Assembly: GCA_023420435.1 (NCBI GenBank)
Contig: JAEZWE010000135.1
Coordinates: 1 to 10,032, forward strand
Direction of reading: 5' to 3'
From: Bacteroidota bacterium
Lineage (GTDB): Bacteria > Bacteroidota > Bacteroidia > Flavobacteriales > Weeksellaceae
DNA length: 10,032 bases
Under the pieces are notes generated by a model. That model ran no database searches. It was not told the origin of the DNA and was given only the letters and a program-made list of their open reading frames with translations. Numbering within the stretch: position 1 is the first letter of the stretch; the number at the start of each line of letters is the position of its first letter. A program made the translations under genes and the position numbers. Positions 1-8,100 of the stretch are shown in pieces.

Positions 1-1486
1 CAGCAACATCACCATAACCTCCATTGGTTGAAGTGCTCCACATTCTTTGAATTGGTGATCTTCCAGTGGCATGATTAAATGCGATGTCCAAAATTACAGC
101 AATTCCATTTTGGTGACACTTATCTATAAATTCTTTGAATTTATCAACAGTTCCATAGGCTTTGTCTAATGCAAAATGAAAACTGGTGTTGTAACCCCAA
201 GAATTATTTCCGTCAAATTCCATCACAGGCATTAATTCTACAGCATTGATATTTAAACTTTTCAAATATGGAATTTTGTTGATTAAAGACTGCCAGTTTT
301 GTTCAGCAGTAAAATCTCTTACTAAAAGTTCATAAACGAAAAGGTTTTCTTTTGCAGGTTTTTCAAAATTCGTTACCGTCCAGTTGTAGGCCGGCATTCC
401 GGTTTGTATGACAGAAACGTCATATTGTTGTCCTGCAGGATAAACGGGAAGATTTGGATAATCTGTAGCTTCAATCCAAGGATCATCATCTGGTGATAAA
501 ACTAATTTTGAATAAGGATCTGCCACTTTAATACCATCGTTTGTTCTATATTGGAAGGTATAAACTTCTTGAGCGTTTAATCCAGTAATTTCAATCCAAA
601 AAATATCAGGATTTGTGGTGTCTCTTTTCATCACATATCCAGAACCAATGGTCCAGTTATTGAAACTTCCGATAACGTGCACGAAAGATTTTAACGGAGC
701 ATAAAGCGCTAAACCAACTTTTGTAGGATTTGAAGGATCGTAATTGATTCCTTGTCGCATGTAAGCTGGCATTGGAGCACTTTGTACCGTTGGAGATATA
801 GAATAAGTGAAATTAGAACTCATTACTTGAGAATTATCACTTGCATTAGTTGCCGTAAGAACCATGTTGGCATCTCCATTTACCACATAATTATAAGAAA
901 AAGAGGCTGAGTTTAATACTGTATGAACCGGAGAACCATTTGCTGTAAGTGTCCAGTTTGCAGCTACAGAAGTTGTATATGAAATACTATTTGAACTTCC
1001 AGCAGCCACAAAATTTACAGAATTTTTTGCTGGAGTTGTAGTTAAAAACTGTAAAGCACCAATATTTACATAAATATCCTGAGATTTTTTATCACCTGTT
1101 GCATCCAAAGCTTTTACCAGAAATCCCATTTTTGAAAGTCCTGTTCTGTTGAAAAACGTTGTTGGAACAAAAGTAAAAGTGTAGGTATCAGTTCCTGCAT
1201 TATAAGTAAACTTGTTTGATGCATTAGAAGCGGTCCAAGTTCCATTTGTAGGGCAATCTTGGCTCGTGTTTGTTGCATGATCATAAGACCAAGCCCAAAT
1301 GTAAAGCGAGTTGTTGGTAACTCCCCAAGTTGATTCATTAACACTGCTTCCGTTAACGGTAATTGTTACCGATTGAGTTTCGTTAAAAGTTGCTGGATTT
1401 ACCGTGTAAGTAACAGTTTGCTGTTGTGCAAAAATTTCTACAGATAAAAACAGCGTAAAAAATAATGGATATAAATATTTAATCAT
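1..1486 (-). CDS. Secreted GH13 alpha-amylase-family protein, N-terminal part (runs off left edge)
   Basis: The frame is open from ATG at 1486-1484 to the window edge, giving 495 residues with the C-terminus missing. Residues 1-20 form a signal peptide (hydrophobic core, IFA|QQQ cleavage). Residues about 21-142 look like a beta-sandwich module (LYIWAWSYD near 61-69), and about 143-235 like an Ig-type module. Residues about 250-345 look like a CBM48/E-set domain as in pullulanases and branching enzymes, with GSFNNW at 273-278 and ADPYSK at 322-327. The GH13 barrel begins near 382 (VYELLVRDF 384-392) and continues with NAVELMP (414-420) and SWGYN (429-433). GH13 region I is DIAFNH at 467-472. 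The catalytic nucleophile, acid/base and second aspartate lie outside the window. The family acts on alpha-1,4/1,6 glucans; exact specificity cannot be read here. Export and probably surface attachment are inferred; a T9SS tail would be off-window. The promoter is unclear: TATATTTA at 1515-1508 is a weak -7 candidate. Confidence 0.9.
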   Translation of the reverse strand, partial: MIKYLYPLFFTLFLSVEIFAQQQTVTYTVNPATFNETQSVTITVNGSSVNESTWGVTNNSLYIWAWSYDHATNTSQDCPTNGTWTASNASNKFTYNAGTDTYTFTFVPTTFFNRTGLSKMGFLVKALDATGDKKSQDIYVNIGALQFLTTTPAKNSVNFVAAGSSNSISYTTSVAANWTLTANGSPVHTVLNSASFSYNYVVNGDANMVLTATNASDNSQVMSSNFTYSISPTVQSAPMPAYMRQGINYDPSNPTKVGLALYAPLKSFVHVIGSFNNWTIGSGYVMKRDTTNPDIFWIEITGLNAQEVYTFQYRTNDGIKVADPYSKLVLSPDDDPWIEATDYPNLPVYPAGQQYDVSVIQTGMPAYNWTVTNFEKPAKENLFVYELLVRDFTAEQNWQSLINKIPYLKSLNINAVELMPVMEFDGNNSWGYNTSFHFALDKAYGTVDKFKEFIDKCHQNGIAVILDIAFNHATGRSPIQRMWSTSTNGGYGDVA

Positions 1487-1523
1487 AAAATGTTTTTTTT
1501 GTGGAGGTAAATATAAACATAAA

Positions 1524-1584
1524 TATCACATTTTTAATTTTAAGTGATAAGGTTTTAACTAATTGGTTTTTAAATTTAGTGATA
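1524..1584. promoter_or_regulatory. GTGATA boxes, possible operator
   Basis: TATCAC at 1524-1529 and GTGATA at 1544-1549 form an inverted pair with a 14-nt AT-only spacer. A second GTGATA follows at 1579-1584, in direct orientation to the first and 35 bp further on. The group lies 38-98 bp upstream of the GH13 start, a plausible place for a regulator of that gene. AT-rich sequence makes six-base matches common, so this is tentative. Confidence 0.3.
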
Positions 1585-1607
1585 AACCATTTGCTTTGAA
1601 CTTATTA

Positions 1608-1655
1608 TTTTCATAAAATAATTAAATTCATTTTTCATAAAATAATAAAATGCAT
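1608..1655. repeat. 24-bp tandem direct repeat, two copies
   Basis: Copies at 1608-1631 and 1632-1655 match at 22 of 24 positions; both begin TTTTCATAAAATAAT and end CAT. They differ only at positions 16 (T/A) and 21 (T/G). The pair lies between two divergent promoters and could be a recent slippage duplication or a doubled protein site. Confidence 0.75.
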
Positions 1656-1738
1656 TTTTTTTTAAGAAAAATATAAAAAAATATTCTCATAATGAAATAT
1701 TGCATTAAAAGAATTTAAGGATAATTGAAAAAAAATAT

Positions 1739-1746
1739 TAAATTTG
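1739..1746 (+). promoter_or_regulatory. Bacteroidota -7 promoter element TAAATTTG
   Basis: The octamer fits the TAnnTTTG consensus used by the Bacteroidota primary sigma factor. No good TTG -33 box lies 17-23 bp upstream. The ATG at 1756 begins 10 nt after the G, so transcription probably starts only a few bases before the start codon. Confidence 0.55.
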
Positions 1747-1755
1747 CATTTGTTC

Positions 1756-2715
1756 ATGGAAGATTTCTTTACCCAAAGCTTAAAATCAGAAGAGTTAATC
1801 CTGTTTTACAACGCTGAAAATTTTTACTTTCCTGTAGAAAAGATCTCAATAGATCAAAAGCAGTCTTTCACAGGACTTCCGAACTGGACTCCCAAAAGAT
1901 TTCAGAATAAACTATTTAAAATTGCCCACGTTTTTCAACTTATAAAAGAGCAGCACGAAATGCCTATGCTCATAGGACTTTCCGAAATTCAGGGCGAAAA
2001 AGTTTTGAATGAATTAATTAAACTTGATCCTTTCAATGATAATTTTGGAATTGTTCACTACGAATCGATGGATGAAAGAGGAATTGATGTAGCACTTCTT
2101 TACGATAAATCGAAAATTGAAATTATTGAATCTGAACCCATCAGTTTCTTTTTTGAAATTCCCGACGAAAATCCTGAAAATTACGATACCACAAGAGATA
2201 TTTTATTTTGCAAAACCCGATACAAAAACGAAATTATCAATGTATTTGTATTTCATCTTCCTTCCAAAAGAGAAAAAGATGTAAACAAGCCAAAAAGAGA
2301 TTATATTATTAATTCCATCAGAAAAAGAATCCATGAACTTTCCCTGAAAAATGAAGCCATCGTTCTATGTGGCGATTTTAATGAAAACCCTAACGAAGAA
2401 AATTTAAAAAATGTTGCTCTGGATTTTCAAGGAAATCCAATGCTTCATAATCCTTTTTTAGAACTTTTTCAAAACCGAAAATTTTCAACATTTCATTATC
2501 AGTTTGGACTTCTTTTTGACCAGATACTCCTTTCAAAAGAATTTTTTTCCGAAAATTTTCCATTGAGATTTTCAAAGGCAGCCATTTTCAACCATGAAAA
2601 ATTAAGCAATTGGGATAAAAAATTTAAGGGAAGACCTTTTAGAACCTACGCAGGAACCCGTTATTTGGGAGGTTATAGCGATCATTTTCCTGTACTTGTA
2701 AAATTGGAAAAATAA
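1756..2715 (+). CDS. Endonuclease/exonuclease/phosphatase-family protein
   Basis: The protein has 319 residues and the full set of EEP (DNase I/exonuclease III-like) metal-site motifs. These are YNAEN at 18-22, SEIQ with Glu77, RGIDVALLY at 108-116, HLPSK with His167, GDFNENP with Asp207/Asn209, FDQILLS with Asp255, and YSDH at 307-310. The family hydrolyses phosphodiester or phosphate-ester bonds in nucleic acids, sugar phosphates or lipids; the substrate cannot be told from sequence. No signal peptide is visible, so a cytoplasmic location is inferred, unlike many secreted Bacteroidota relatives. I chose the ATG at 1756 over an in-frame TTG at 1744, because that TTG lies inside the -7 promoter box and would sit upstream of the expected transcript start. 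The Lrp-type regulator follows 22 nt after the stop codon, suggesting co-transcription. Confidence 0.9.
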   Translation: MEDFFTQSLKSEELILFYNAENFYFPVEKISIDQKQSFTGLPNWTPKRFQNKLFKIAHVFQLIKEQHEMPMLIGLSEIQGEKVLNELIKLDPFNDNFGIVHYESMDERGIDVALLYDKSKIEIIESEPISFFFEIPDENPENYDTTRDILFCKTRYKNEIINVFVFHLPSKREKDVNKPKRDYIINSIRKRIHELSLKNEAIVLCGDFNENPNEENLKNVALDFQGNPMLHNPFLELFQNRKFSTFHYQFGLLFDQILLSKEFFSENFPLRFSKAAIFNHEKLSNWDKKFKGRPFRTYAGTRYLGGYSDHFPVLVKLEK

Positions 2716-2737
2716 AAAAAAGTAAAAAAATAGAAAA

Positions 2738-3208
2738 ATGAAAAGTGCAAACAACTTGGGTTACCATTTGGATGCGGTAGATAAAAAAATTATCTATATG
2801 CTGATGGATAATGCAAAAACATCTTTAGCCCAGATATCCAAAAATGTGGGAATATCCACCACTGCAGTTCATCAAAGAATTAAAAAACTGGAACAAGCAG
2901 GCGTTATCGAAAACTCAATTTCCTTCCTCAATCCTAAAAAAATTGGTTATAAAGTAGTTTCTTATATTGGTGTTTTTCTGGATCAGCCAAGTCATTATCA
3001 GGATGCTATTAAAGCTTTAAAAGAAGTAAATGAAGTGGTAGAAGCTCATTACACCACAGGAAATTATACAGTTTTTTTAAAAGTTTTCTGTATCGATAAT
3101 GACCATCTGATGCAAATTCTCAACAAAATTCAGAAATTGAAAGGCGTTACCAGAACCGAAACTTTTATTTCCCTGGAACAGAGCATCAGCAGACAGCTTA
3201 AAGTATGA
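2738..3208 (+). CDS. Lrp/AsnC-family transcriptional regulator
   Basis: The protein has 156 residues, the usual length for this family. The N-terminal winged HTH spans about 11-60, opening LDAVDKKII; SLAQISKNVGIS at 29-40 and TTAVHQRIKKLEQAGVI at 41-57 form the HTH core. The C-terminal RAM ligand-binding/oligomerisation domain spans about 72-148, with the turn TTGNYTVFLKV at 106-116 matching the conserved G-x-Y region. Lrp/AsnC proteins bind DNA as dimers or octamers and often sense amino acids; the ligand here is unknown. The gene sits 22 nt behind the EEP gene with no promoter seen in the gap, so both probably share a transcript ending at the hairpin at 3232-3269. A direct role over its neighbours is not shown. 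Confidence 0.92.
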   Translation: MKSANNLGYHLDAVDKKIIYMLMDNAKTSLAQISKNVGISTTAVHQRIKKLEQAGVIENSISFLNPKKIGYKVVSYIGVFLDQPSHYQDAIKALKEVNEVVEAHYTTGNYTVFLKVFCIDNDHLMQILNKIQKLKGVTRTETFISLEQSISRQLKV

Positions 3209-3231
3209 AAAAATAGACTATCTTATGTGAT

Positions 3232-3269
3232 AATAATCATCTTCTCACCAGAGGATGATTATTTTTTTT
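3232..3269 (+). terminator. Rho-independent terminator after the Lrp gene
   Basis: A 13-bp stem pairs 3232-3244 with 3251-3263 around the six-base loop TCACCA. It contains one T-G wobble (3242/3253) and is followed by T's through 3269. It separates the EEP-Lrp transcript from deoC. Confidence 0.85.
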
Positions 3270-3299
3270 AATTTTACTTTTTCAAATTTAAATGAAATT

Positions 3300-4040
3300 A
3301 TGGAAATTAACCGATATTTAGATTCAACTTACCTGAAAACCCCTGCTCAGTCCGGACTTTCAGACGAAGAAACGGTACACACTGTTCTTTCATTAACAGA
3401 TGAAGCCATCGAACATAAAATATTTGCGGTAATGATCCGTCCGGATTATGTAAAAATGGTGAAAGAATATCTTTCAAATAAAAATTCTGAAGTAAAAATA
3501 GGAACAGTTATAGGTTTTCATGAAGGAACGTATTCCACAGCAGAAAAACTCGCAGAAGCCGTAAAAGCCATTGAAGACGGCGCTGATGAGCTGGATTTTG
3601 TCTTGAATTACGAAGAATACAAAAAAGGCAACCTCAATTTGGTTAAAAAGGAAATAATTGAATGCACCAAACTCTGCCTCGACAGCCGAAAAATTGCCAA
3701 ATGGATCATCGAAATTGCTGCTTTAACTGATGAACAAATTGCAGACATCACTTTGAAAATCAACGGCTGGGTTACAGAAAACTTTGCCGGAAAAGAAGAA
3801 ATGGTTTTTGTTAAATCTTCTACCGGATTCTACCAAACCGAAGGTGGAAAACCAAACGGTGCCACTTTTGAAGGCATTGAAATTATGCTGAATAACGCCG
3901 GGAAACTTCCTGTAAAAGCGGCCGGTGGCGTAAGAACTCCCGATGATGCCGAAAAAATGATTAATCTTGGTGTGAAAAGGATCGGCACTTCTTCGGCTTT
4001 GGCTTTAATTAGAAATGAAGAAGGTTCCGCAGGATATTAA
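3300..4040 (+). CDS. deoC: Deoxyribose-phosphate aldolase (DERA)
   Basis: This class I aldolase cleaves 2-deoxyribose 5-phosphate to glyceraldehyde 3-phosphate and acetaldehyde in cytoplasmic deoxynucleoside salvage. With the ATG at 3300 it has 246 residues, normal for DERA. The Schiff-base lysine is Lys172 in VKSSTGF (171-177). Asp99 in ADELDFV and Lys206 in VKAAGGVRT (205-213) match the proton-relay Asp and Lys of the E. coli enzyme, and GTSSALAL (229-236) closes the phosphate site. The last residue is Tyr246, matching the functional C-terminal Tyr of E. coli DeoC. An upstream in-frame ATG at 3255 lies inside the preceding terminator stem and adds 15 hydrophobic residues not expected in the family, so I rejected it. 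No other deo genes are nearby. A weak -7-like TACTTTTT lies at 3275-3282. Confidence 0.96.
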   Translation: MEINRYLDSTYLKTPAQSGLSDEETVHTVLSLTDEAIEHKIFAVMIRPDYVKMVKEYLSNKNSEVKIGTVIGFHEGTYSTAEKLAEAVKAIEDGADELDFVLNYEEYKKGNLNLVKKEIIECTKLCLDSRKIAKWIIEIAALTDEQIADITLKINGWVTENFAGKEEMVFVKSSTGFYQTEGGKPNGATFEGIEIMLNNAGKLPVKAAGGVRTPDDAEKMINLGVKRIGTSSALALIRNEEGSAGY

Positions 4041-4059
4041 TTTTCCCTGAGAAAATATG

Positions 4060-4086
4060 AAACCACGGTAAAAGCCGTGGTTTTTT
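4060..4086 (+). terminator. Terminator after deoC
   Basis: A perfect 9-bp stem pairs 4060-4068 with 4075-4083 (ACCACGG/CCGTGGT core) around the loop TAAAAG. A T-run follows to 4086. It sits between the converging deoC and dusB genes. On the minus strand the sequence after the stem is less T-rich, so it may also stop dusB transcripts, but more weakly. Confidence 0.88.
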
Positions 4087-4089
4087 GTT

Positions 4090-5088
4090 TCATCTCTCCT
4101 CAAACTGATGCTCCTTATAAAACTCCGAAGCCTGTCCAATCAACTCATCCATTTCTTCAAGCGTGAAAACTTCTAAAAATTTCTTTCTCCATTCTTTAAA
4201 ATGAGGAATGCCGCGGAAATAATTACTGTAATGTTGCCGCATTTCTATTAATCCTGTTCTTTCACCTTTCCATTCTGCGCTCCATTCTGCGTGTTGTCTT
4301 ACGGCTAATAAACGGTCTTCAATTGTTGGTTCCGGTAAATTTTCTCCGGTTTTAAAAAAATGTTTTATTTCATTAAAAATCCATGGATAACCTATAGCTC
4401 CTCTACCAATCATTATTCCGTCGCAAGCGTATTTTTTTTTGTATTCTAAAGCTTTTTCAGGTGAATCGACATCACCGTTTCCAAAAATGGGAATTTCAAT
4501 ATTCGGATTTTGTTTAATTCTGGAAATATGTTCCCAATCTGCTTCTCCTTTATACATTTGAGATCTTGTTCTGGCATGAATCGTCAAAGCTTTTATACCA
4601 ACTTCCTGCAATCTTTCAGCAACTTCATCGATATTGATGTTGGAAGTATCCCAACCTAATCTTGTTTTTACCGTTACCGGAAGATGGGTAGAATTTACTA
4701 CTGCTTTTGTTAAACGAACCATCAGATCAATATCTTTCAAAACGCCGGCTCCAGCCCCTTTACAAACCACTTTTTTTACCGGACAACCAAAATTGATGTC
4801 CACCAAATCGGGATTTACGGTTTCCACAATTCTTGCGGACATCGCCATTGCTTCTTCATCTCCACCGAAAATTTGAATTCCAACCGGTCTTTCGTAATCG
4901 AAAATATCTAGTTTTTTTCGGGATTTCATGGCATCACGAATTAAGCCTTCTGAAGAAATAAATTCAGAATACATTAAATCAGCACCATGCATTTTGCATA
5001 ATTTTCTGAAAGGCGGATCACTTACATCCTCCATAGGTGCAAGCAAAAGTGGAAAATCCGGAAGTTGTATGTTTCCTATTTTTGGCAT
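4090..5088 (-). CDS. dusB: tRNA-dihydrouridine synthase, DusB type
   Basis: This FMN enzyme reduces uridines in the tRNA D-loop to dihydrouridine using NAD(P)H. The 332 residues form a TIM barrel followed by a helical tRNA-binding domain (about 250-332). Visible family motifs are LAPMEDVSD at 16-24 (FMN site), DINFGCPVKKV at 98-107 with catalytic Cys102, GAGAGVL at 111-117, VKTRLGW at 140-146, HARTR at 171-175, GNGDV at 203-207 and GIMIGRGAIGYPW at 224-236. GCPVKKV together with KGAGAG points to the DusB/NifR3 branch rather than DusA or DusC. The start is the first Met of a typical family N-terminus (MPKIGNIQLPDFPLLLAPMED). The gene lies 64 nt downstream of the large barrel gene on the same strand, but has its own near-consensus promoter at 5093-5123, so it need not depend on read-through. 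Confidence 0.95.
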   Translation of the reverse strand: MPKIGNIQLPDFPLLLAPMEDVSDPPFRKLCKMHGADLMYSEFISSEGLIRDAMKSRKKLDIFDYERPVGIQIFGGDEEAMAMSARIVETVNPDLVDINFGCPVKKVVCKGAGAGVLKDIDLMVRLTKAVVNSTHLPVTVKTRLGWDTSNINIDEVAERLQEVGIKALTIHARTRSQMYKGEADWEHISRIKQNPNIEIPIFGNGDVDSPEKALEYKKKYACDGIMIGRGAIGYPWIFNEIKHFFKTGENLPEPTIEDRLLAVRQHAEWSAEWKGERTGLIEMRQHYSNYFRGIPHFKEWRKKFLEVFTLEEMDELIGQASEFYKEHQFEER

Positions 5089-5092
5089 TCTG

Positions 5093-5123
5093 CAAAAATA
5101 AGCTTAAAGTATCAAAATACCAA
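5093..5123 (-). promoter_or_regulatory. dusB promoter (TTG-N20-TATTTTTG)
   Basis: On the minus strand, TTG at 5123-5121 is separated by exactly 20 nt from TATTTTTG at 5100-5093. This fits the Bacteroidota -33/-7 arrangement. Only four bases separate the -7 box from the dusB ATG (5088), which predicts a leaderless or nearly leaderless mRNA. Confidence 0.75.
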
Positions 5124-5152
5124 TTTACAGTTTTGGGAATATCTTTTGTTTT

Positions 5153-8100
5153 TTAAAAAGAGGCTTTTACTTGCATAGAACCAATATGAATCGTTCTTTC
5201 ACCGGAATTTCTTCCTTCATAATTAATATTCAACATGATGAAAGAATTTATGGCTTGTTGAATAAAAACGCTCCAAACTTGGTTTTTCCCGGGTTTTAAA
5301 CCGTCCAACATTTGGTTTCCAACTATGGAAAAGGAATTTCCACCAAATTTATTATCAATAAAAGAAAAGCTTCCGCGAATAGAAGTTTTCTTTCGATCCC
5401 ATTGCAAACTTCCCGTAACATCAAAAGTTTTCAAAAGTTCTTCACCGTCAGCTCGGTCTTTTTGGCGAAAAGCCGAAGAAAGTTCCGCTTGTATAGCATC
5501 GGTGAATTTATAAGTCGCCTTTGGTTTGGTTTCAAAATTATTTAAAATGTAATCTCTTGTGCTGAACAATTGGGAAGAATTTTCGATGTGATGAACCGAA
5601 TTTTCCCAATCCACCCGAAAATCTTTATTAAACCAATAACCAATATTCAGAAAATTGGAAGTTTGTGCATTTTCTTCGTTACTGAAATTGGCGTTGATGA
5701 GGTTTTGGTTGTTGATAAAGCGATAATTTCCGTTCCAGCCTGATTTATCTGTTGGATTAAATTGCGCTGTAGCCAAAATATTCTGGTTTTTCAAAATTTG
5801 ATCCGAATTTTTTTCAAACGGATTTAAAATCAGTACTTTATCTTTTTTGTAAAAAGCGTTTTGGGAATTTAACGAAATATTGAAATTCCAACGTTTCAAA
5901 AATGCATTTTCTGAATTGAAAATTACAGCAGGATTAACAAAAAGGGCAAGCTGTAATTTGTTTTTATTGGACGGAACATAATTTACCGTATTGGTATAAA
6001 CCCTTATATATTGCGCTAAATCGGCATATTCTGCGATTTCAAATTCGTCCAGTTGTTGTATTCCGTCTCTGTTATAATCCGTCCATTTATAAACTCCTTG
6101 TCCATCAGTAACTTTCAAATATTGAAATTCACGCTGTGCTTCCTGTCCGTTTCCCAGTTCGTAAAAAGCTTGCAAACGCATTCCGTTTTTAAATAATTGC
6201 TGGTTGTACAAAATATTTCCAACCACAAAATCGCGATTTTGATTGGCTTCAACAAACTGACTTTCATAATAAAATTTTCGGTAATGAACCAAAGCATTTA
6301 AAGTCGTTTTTTCGGTTTTAATGATCTGACTTTCCGCCATTAATCCTAAAATATTATTCATCTTTTGGAGTGAATTGTCTCGTATAGAATCATTGCTTCG
6401 GAAATACACTTTGGTTAGCAATTTTGTTCTTGCGGAATCACCAATTCTTTTCTGAGCAAAAATTTCTTTCCAGCTAAAACTCGTTACATCAAAAAGATTG
6501 GTTTCATTGAATTTTTTCACGTTGTGTTCCAAACTTCCACCAACAGCCCAACTTCCTTTTTTACCTTGATATTCAGAAACAACGCCACTTCTAATAAATT
6601 TCGTGTCTTGGGAATCCGATTTGGTGTCGAGGTAAGAAAAATTTCCTTTGGTGTTGAATTTTCCTGAAAGCCAGCCAAAATCCAAATCATTTTTTAAACC
6701 TTTGTAAAAAGCTTTTTCATCTAGATAATTCAATCGGTAATTCAGAAAAGAAAGATTTTTCCACTGATTCAGAAAACTGAAAATAAATCGGTTTTGTGTT
6801 CTTCCGCTAAATTCCTGAGTCAAATTGAAATCGCGGGCGAATTCCACATTATTAATTCGGTCTAAAATGTGAAATTGTGAACTGATGTGCTGAAACTCAA
6901 AGCTTGGTGTTCCTTTCCAGTTGTTTTTGGTAAAGGTTTTATTTCCAAAAATTCTTCCGGCGTATCCCAAATTTTCATTGGAATCTCGTGAAGAAAATAA
7001 ATTGACATCATAATTACTGAAAGAAAAATCGGTTCCTATTTTTCCTTCATTCAGCAAATATTCTGCATTGTAAGAAAAAACCTGAGATTTTTGTGGCGCT
7101 GGAAGTTTTCTTACCGCACGATAATCTCCTGAATTGGCGCCAACAAATTCAAAAACACGTCCATTGTTGGTGGTTTGTTTTAAGGTGTAATCACCAAGCC
7201 CGGCTCCGAAATACGTAAAAGCAACTTGATAGAGCGTTTGTGTTTGGTCGGTAGAAAATTCGTAAAAATTTCCGTTAGGATTTGCTACCAAACGATAAAG
7301 AATTTTGTTTACATCATATTCCGAAACAGTTCCTGATGGAGCATACATTAATTCCGCATTATTTCCCGCATTTACCAAAACCAATTGATCTTCTTCGGAT
7401 AAATTCAAAGCAAGTGGCGCATTTTTATTATCATTTTCCATAAACCAGTTGAAGCCGGTTCGAAATTTTTCTCTTTCGTGTCGAATTCCTCCGGTGAAAA
7501 GATATCTGGAATAATTTCGGTTGGTATAATTGTAAGAAACCGTGATGAAATTCTGCTGGAAAATAGGTCTGAAACTGGTAAAAGTTAACTCTCCTGTATT
7601 GTAATTAATAATATAATCCAAATTTTCGCCGCGTTTCATTAAAATTCCGTCGATAAAAACCTGTTCTGATCCCGAAATAATGGTGATGAAATTTTCGCCA
7701 TTTCTTCCGGTTAAACGATAAGGACCTTGATTTCCTTCGATACCCTGAAACCTTATTCGGTGAAATTCGCTTCGGGCAATTCCTGCAGAAACATCGATAA
7801 AGGTTTTGTTTTGTTTCCCGAAATTGGTCTGAAACTGCAAACCCATACTTCGTCTTTGGTATTTTCCGAAAAAAGTATTTTCATCCACCAAATCCAGATG
7901 TCCAGCTCTGATGATTGATTTTTCTTTTATGTTGAGCTGCAGATAAATTTTATCGAATTCCTCCAAAGTTTGGGTATAACCATCTGCTTGTATCGGTAAA
8001 TTATGATCGGAAATGGATGCCAAAACGCTAACATCTTCCGAAAGTTTTCCTGTAATCTGAAGATCCATAGAACTTTGAACAGACGAACCTTGGTTATTTC

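Larger units (their letters stand above)
1487..1755. other. Divergent AT-rich intergenic region
   Basis: This gap separates the minus-strand GH13 gene from the plus-strand nuclease-fold gene and must hold both promoters. It contains GTGATA boxes in both orientations (1524-1584), a 24-bp tandem duplication (1608-1655) and a TAAATTTG -7 element (1739-1746). No coding potential is visible. Confidence 0.7.

Noticed and set aside
1114..1344. Minus-strand 76-residue open frame
   Set aside because: It is an out-of-frame shadow inside the GH13 gene, whose own frame encodes recognisable domains.
1744..1755. In-frame TTG as start of the EEP gene
   Set aside because: It overlaps the TAAATTTG promoter box, so it would probably not be in the mRNA; the ATG at 1756 is better.
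3255..3299. Upstream ATG as deoC start
   Set aside because: It lies within the 3' arm of the preceding terminator stem and encodes a poly-T-derived hydrophobic stretch not typical of DERA; the ATG at 3300 begins a normal family N-terminus.
4634..4876. Plus-strand 80-residue open frame
   Set aside because: It is antisense to the FMN-binding and catalytic core of dusB and has no plausible start context.
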